Source of the DNA: Oscillospiraceae bacterium
GTDB taxonomy: Bacteria; Bacillota; Clostridia; Oscillospirales; Ruminococcaceae
Reading direction: 5' to 3'
DNA: 64,000 nucleotides
Assembly (NCBI GenBank): GCA_028689635.1
Contig: JAQVCU010000004.1
Location: forward strand, 1 to 64,000
Shown here: positions 60,116 to 64,000 of the stretch, in pieces
Position numbering within the stretch: the first letter of the stretch is position 1
Layout: each line of letters starts with the position of its first letter
Program-made: the position numbers and the translations under genes
Notes under the pieces: generated by a model
The model's input: only the letters and a program-made list of their open reading frames with translations
What the model was told of the DNA's origin: nothing
The model's database searches: none

Positions 60116-61294
60116 ATGTCGAGACATTTCTTTACATCAGAATCGGTGACGGAAGGGCATCCGGATAAGATCTGCGACCAGATCTCCGACGCGGTGCTGG
60201 ACGCCATTATTGCGAAGGATCCCAACGCCCGGGTGGCCTGCGAGTGCTCTACCACCACCGGACTGATCCTGGTGATGGGAGAGATCACCACCGACTGCTA
60301 TGTGGATATCCCCAAGGTGGCGCGGGATGTGGTGGTAGAGATCGGCTACGACCGCGCAAAATACGGCTTTGACGGGACCACCTGTTCTGTGCTGACCGCG
60401 ATCCACGATCAGTCATCCGATATTGCCATGGGCGTGGACAAAGCGCTGGAGGCCAAGGAAGGCGACAGCGACGAGACCAACGGCGCCGGCGACCAGGGCA
60501 TGATGTTTGGCTATGCCTGCAACGAGACGCCGGAGCTGATGCCGCTGTCCATTTCTCTCGCTCATAAGCTGGCCAAGCGCCTGACGGCTGTCCGCAAAAA
60601 CGGGAGCCTGCCGTATCTGCGCCCGGACGGCAAGACCCAGGTGACGGTGGAATTTGAAGGCAACCGCCCGGCCCGTGTGGATACGGTGGTGGTCTCCAGC
60701 CAGCACAACCCCGACGTTTCCCTGGAGAAGATCCGCGCCGATATCATCGACCAGGTGATAAAGCCCGTGATCCCGGCTGGACTGCTGGATGAAAAGACCA
60801 AATATTATGTGAACCCCACCGGCCGCTTTGTGATCGGCGGCCCCCAGGGGGATAGCGGCCTGACCGGCCGGAAGATTATTGTGGATACCTACGGCGGCTA
60901 TGCCCGCCACGGCGGCGGCGCTTTTTCCGGGAAGGACCCCACCAAGGTGGACCGTTCCGCCGCTTATGCCGCCCGCTATGTGGCCAAAAACATTGTGGCC
61001 GCTGGCCTGGCCGATCAATGCGAGATCCAGCTGGCTTACGCCATCGGCGTGGCTCATCCGGTCTCCATCATGGTAGAGACCTTTGGCACCGGGAAAGTTT
61101 CGGACGATCGCTTGGCGCAGGCGGTGGAGAAGGTGTTTGACCTGCGTCCGGCCTCGATCATTCGGGATCTTGACCTGCGCCGGCCCATTTACCGCCAGTT
61201 GGCGGCTTACGGCCACATGGGCCGGGAGGAGCTGGGCGTCGCCTGGGAAAAGACCGACCGGGTGCAGGCGTTGAAGGCCGCCGCCGGCGTTTGA
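60116..61294 (+). CDS. metK: S-adenosylmethionine synthetase
   Basis: [64 protein letters not shown]. Confidence 0.97.
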   Translation: MSRHFFTSESVTEGHPDKICDQISDAVLDAIIAKDPNARVACECSTTTGLILVMGEITTDCYVDIPKVARDVVVEIGYDRAKYGFDGTTCSVLTAIHDQSSDIAMGVDKALEAKEGDSDETNGAGDQGMMFGYACNETPELMPLSISLAHKLAKRLTAVRKNGSLPYLRPDGKTQVTVEFEGNRPARVDTVVVSSQHNPDVSLEKIRADIIDQVIKPVIPAGLLDEKTKYYVNPTGRFVIGGPQGDSGLTGRKIIVDTYGGYARHGGGAFSGKDPTKVDRSAAYAARYVAKNIVAAGLADQCEIQLAYAIGVAHPVSIMVETFGTGKVSDDRLAQAVEKVFDLRPASIIRDLDLRRPIYRQLAAYGHMGREELGVAWEKTDRVQALKAAAGV

Positions 61295-61437
61295 TCTGAC
61301 AAATAGAAAAAGGGACAGGCCGAAAAGCGCTCGGCCTGTCCCTATTATATTCGAAGAAAGCGGCCGACGGCAAAATTCAGCGGCTTTTCACACAACGCAC
61401 ACGCGGTATTCAGCCCAATATGGGAAACTTATAGTCA

Positions 61438-61555
61438 GAAAGCAGGGGGGCATCCCTCATCCAGTCTCTCAAGACAAGACGTATCCCCCAGAGCGCCTTG
61501 TCTTCCCATCCATCGATTCAGTCTGTTTCCGTCTCCCTGCTTTTCCTTTTTTTAT
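61438..61555 (+). ncRNA. Candidate structured small RNA with terminator
   Basis: Closing stem AAAGCAGGG...CCCTGCTTT, internal stem AAGACAAG...CTTGTCTT, then TTTTCCTTTTTTT; -10-like TATAGT at 61430-61435. Confidence 0.45.
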
Positions 61556-61877
61556 CGCTTTGTTTGGGCGCGGCGGATGCCGCGCCATTTTTATTGGGCC
61601 AAAGCAGGGGAGGAATCAGCCGAAAAAGTATCCGATTAGGATAAAAACGACGACCACAGCGAGGGTCATCCAAAGCACTTTCCATTTAGAAGGTTCGTCC
61701 TTTTTGTCGCGTCCAAACACAGGCAGCGCCCCTTTCTTTGTCAGGCGCCGGGAAAGCGGCGCCGGTGTGGCATCAAAATTAAATGGAATATTTCTTATTT
61801 TATCACAGGAAACAGGCGCGGTCAAAAAAATCCCTTCCGTGGGAAAAGCGGCGATCCTGTTGGCGCAAAAGCGGGAA

Positions 61878-61980
61878 TGTGGTATAATAACTACAACGTA
61901 GTTATTATACCATATTTTTATGGCCGCCCTACGGGCATGGCCAATGATACCATTTGCGCTTTGCGCGCATGATCTCGAAT
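61878..61980 (+). repeat. Dispersed multi-hairpin repeat, copy 3
   Basis: GGTATAATAACTAC-AAC-GTAGTTATTATACC (61881-61911), then TTTTTATGGCCGCCCTACGGGCATGGCCAATGATACCATTTGCGCTTTGCGCGCATGAT. Confidence 0.9.
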
Positions 61981-62058
61981 ACCCATCCGCGGCGGCGCGG
62001 CGCGCTGTCCGATGCGGCCGCCTTCGGGCGGCAGCTCTTTAAGAAAGGAAAAGCGTAT

Positions 62059-62547
62059 ATGTGGATTTCGACTAAAGGAAGATATGGGCTGCGGATGATG
62101 CTGGATATTGCCATGAATTCCGGTTCCGGGCCGGTGCCGGTAAAGGATGTGGCGCGGCGGGAACAGCTTAGCGATAAATATTTGGAGCAGATCATCATCC
62201 AGCTTTCCAAGGCGGGGCTGGTGCACAGTGTGCGCGGCGCCGGCGGCGGGTATCTCCTGGCTTCTCCCGCCCAGGAGATCACGGTGGGACAGATCCTGCG
62301 GGCGGTGGAGGGCAGCCTCTCCCCAACGGATTGCGTGGGGGACGATGAAGATAAATGCTGCGCGCAGGCCCACCTTTGCGCCACCTATGAGCTGTACCGC
62401 GATATGAAAGAAGCGGTGGATCGAGTGGTGGACCAGTGGACGCTGCAGCGGTTGATGGACTCCTATAACCGAAAAACCGGCGCGGGAAAAACCTGTCTTT
62501 CCGGCGAGGGAGACCGAAAAAACAAAGCCGGGGAGGAGAAAAAGTGA
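62059..62547 (+). CDS. Rrf2 family transcriptional regulator (IscR-like)
   Basis: MWISTKGRYGLRMMLDIA...YLEQIIIQLSKAGLVHSVRGAGGGYLLA, with cysteine-containing DCVGDDEDKCCAQAHLC. Confidence 0.93.
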   Translation: MWISTKGRYGLRMMLDIAMNSGSGPVPVKDVARREQLSDKYLEQIIIQLSKAGLVHSVRGAGGGYLLASPAQEITVGQILRAVEGSLSPTDCVGDDEDKCCAQAHLCATYELYRDMKEAVDRVVDQWTLQRLMDSYNRKTGAGKTCLSGEGDRKNKAGEEKK

Positions 62548-62885
62548 ACTGTCAGACGGTAAACCTGGAGGCTGGGATGCCGACGGTGGAAGCGGCCCGC
62601 GCCCGGCTGAGTCAGGCCCTGCGCGTGGCCCGGGCCAATCGGGTTCGGGTGGTCAAGCTGGTGCACGGCTATGGCTCCAGCGGCACAGGCGGTAGGATGA
62701 AGGCCGATGTGCAAAAGGTGCTGGCAGGCAAAAAACAAGCCGGCGAGATCCGGGAATATGTAAAAGGAGAGGATTTTTCCGCCTTCAGTCCGGAGGCAAG
62801 AAGGATCTTGGACGCCTGTCCGGAGATGTCCCGGGACGCCGATTATGCCCGGGCCAACCACGGCATCACGGTGGTGCTGCTGTGA
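62544..62885 (+). CDS. Smr domain protein
   Basis: NLEAGMPTVEAARARLSQAL...VRVVKLVHGYGSSGTGGRMK...NHGITVVLL. Confidence 0.85.
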   Translation: MNCQTVNLEAGMPTVEAARARLSQALRVARANRVRVVKLVHGYGSSGTGGRMKADVQKVLAGKKQAGEIREYVKGEDFSAFSPEARRILDACPEMSRDADYARANHGITVVLL

Positions 62886-64000
62886 CGGCGGTAAAAGAGG
62901 CGCGGCCGTCTCTGCTGCGGAAAAAGCGCTTTTGGCTGTGCGCCCTGATCCCGATCTCCTGGGGGCTTAATCTGTTTTGCCGGTATCATCCCGGCTTTAC
63001 GGAGCGCTATATTTCCGGCGGAGTTTATCGGGCCCTAAGCCAGACGATCGCATTGTTGACGGGGTGGCTGCCATATTCTCTGGCGGAATGGTCGATCGTT
63101 TTAGGCGTTCCGTTGATTTTTTTATATATAATACGAACAGTATATATTATTTGCCGTTTTCCCGCAAAACGCCGCGGAGTATGGAGCTCTTTTGCCGCCA
63201 ATTTCTGCTGCGCCGCCGGGATTTTTTCGGCCCTCTATGTGGTGCTTTGCGGCTCGCAGTATTATCGCTGCAGTTTTGCCGAGCTGGCGGGGCTTACTGT
63301 GCGGGCTTCCAGCCCGCAGGAACTGGGGGATTTTTGCGAGGAGTTGACGGCCCTTACCGTCAGCCTGAGGGAGCAGGTGCCGGAGGACGGGGAGGGCGTT
63401 TCCTGCGGGGACGCTTCTTTCTATGAGACCGCCCGCAAGACCCGTTTGGCCATGGACCTTCTGGCGGAGGACTATCCGGAGCTGGCGGGGCATTATCCCG
63501 CCCCCAAGCCGGTGTTTTTCTCTCGGGCGCTTTCGGCCAGCAATTTAGAGGGCATCTTCTGCCCCTTTACCATGGAGGCAAACGTCAACCGGGATAGCAC
63601 GGCTTTTTCCCGGGCGTCCACCCTGTGCCATGAGCAGGTGCATCTGCGCGGCTTTATCCGGGAGGACGAGGCCAATTACATCGCCTATCTGGCCTGCCTG
63701 CGTTCCGATGATCCCATGATCCGCTACAGCGGCGCGATGTTGGCCACCATCCACAGCATGAATCAGTTGTACGAGGTGGATCGGGAACGGTTTGTGCAGA
63801 TCCATTCGTCTTATTCCGCCGGGATGCTGCGGGATCTTTCGGCCCACAGCGCCTATTGGAAGCAGTTTGAGGGAAAAATTTCCGATTTTGGCAATCGCGT
63901 CAACGACGTGTACCTCAAGGCAAACCATCAGCAGGACGGCGTGCAAAGCTATGGCCGTATGGTGGATCTGCTGTTGGCGGAATACCGGCAGCGGCATGGG
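62882..64000 (+). CDS. DUF3810 family membrane protein with HExxH-like motif (runs off window end)
   Basis: GTG start overlapping smr stop; N-terminal TM segments and CHEQVHLRGFIREDEANYIAYLACLRS; open to the end of the window. Confidence 0.8.
   Translation, partial: MTAVKEARPSLLRKKRFWLCALIPISWGLNLFCRYHPGFTERYISGGVYRALSQTIALLTGWLPYSLAEWSIVLGVPLIFLYIIRTVYIICRFPAKRRGVWSSFAANFCCAAGIFSALYVVLCGSQYYRCSFAELAGLTVRASSPQELGDFCEELTALTVSLREQVPEDGEGVSCGDASFYETARKTRLAMDLLAEDYPELAGHYPAPKPVFFSRALSASNLEGIFCPFTMEANVNRDSTAFSRASTLCHEQVHLRGFIREDEANYIAYLACLRSDDPMIRYSGAMLATIHSMNQLYEVDRERFVQIHSSYSAGMLRDLSAHSAYWKQFEGKISDFGNRVNDVYLKANHQQDGVQSYGRMVDLLLAEYRQRHG

Noticed and set aside
61616-61825. Minus-strand 69 aa ORF with a hydrophobic C-terminus (KWKVLWMTLAVVVVFILIGYFFG)
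   Set aside because: Possibly a real small membrane protein starting at a GTG near 61722, but start and conservation cannot be judged from sequence alone.

Overview
This window is a stretch of a Clostridia-like Firmicute chromosome (probably Oscillospiraceae-like, inferred from gene content and order). It holds housekeeping genes: rex, thrS with a T-box, rny-ymdB, recG, mnmA-nifU-nifS, rnhA, rnjA, gdpP-rplI-dnaB-tilS-hpt-ftsH, a divergent type IIA topoisomerase pair, secG-rnr, DUF2508-bofA, rnpB, hydF, gdhA, ribU with an FMN riboswitch, metK with a SAM-I riboswitch, an rrf2-family regulator, and smr. A lower-GC integrative element of about 13.8 kb (~34238-48052) lies between the two arms of the terminator that follows the gyrA/parC-like gene. 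It carries two different serine recombinases, a TnpW-like protein, one HK97-fold major capsid-like protein with no portal, terminase or tail gene, a run of small ORFs, a P4/D5-type primase-helicase, an iteron-like intergenic region, and an HTH + type III restriction-modification module. Its ends look like serine-integrase attL/attR hybrids. Other notable items: (i) a dispersed multi-hairpin repeat that begins with an extended -10 promoter inside a long palindrome, always oriented toward the downstream gene; (ii) a 1-nt frameshift in gdpP; (iii) an in-frame amber codon in a GNAT gene; (iv) a long structured leader upstream of rnjA; (v) a candidate small structured RNA after metK. All product calls come from reading motifs by eye; no database search was run.
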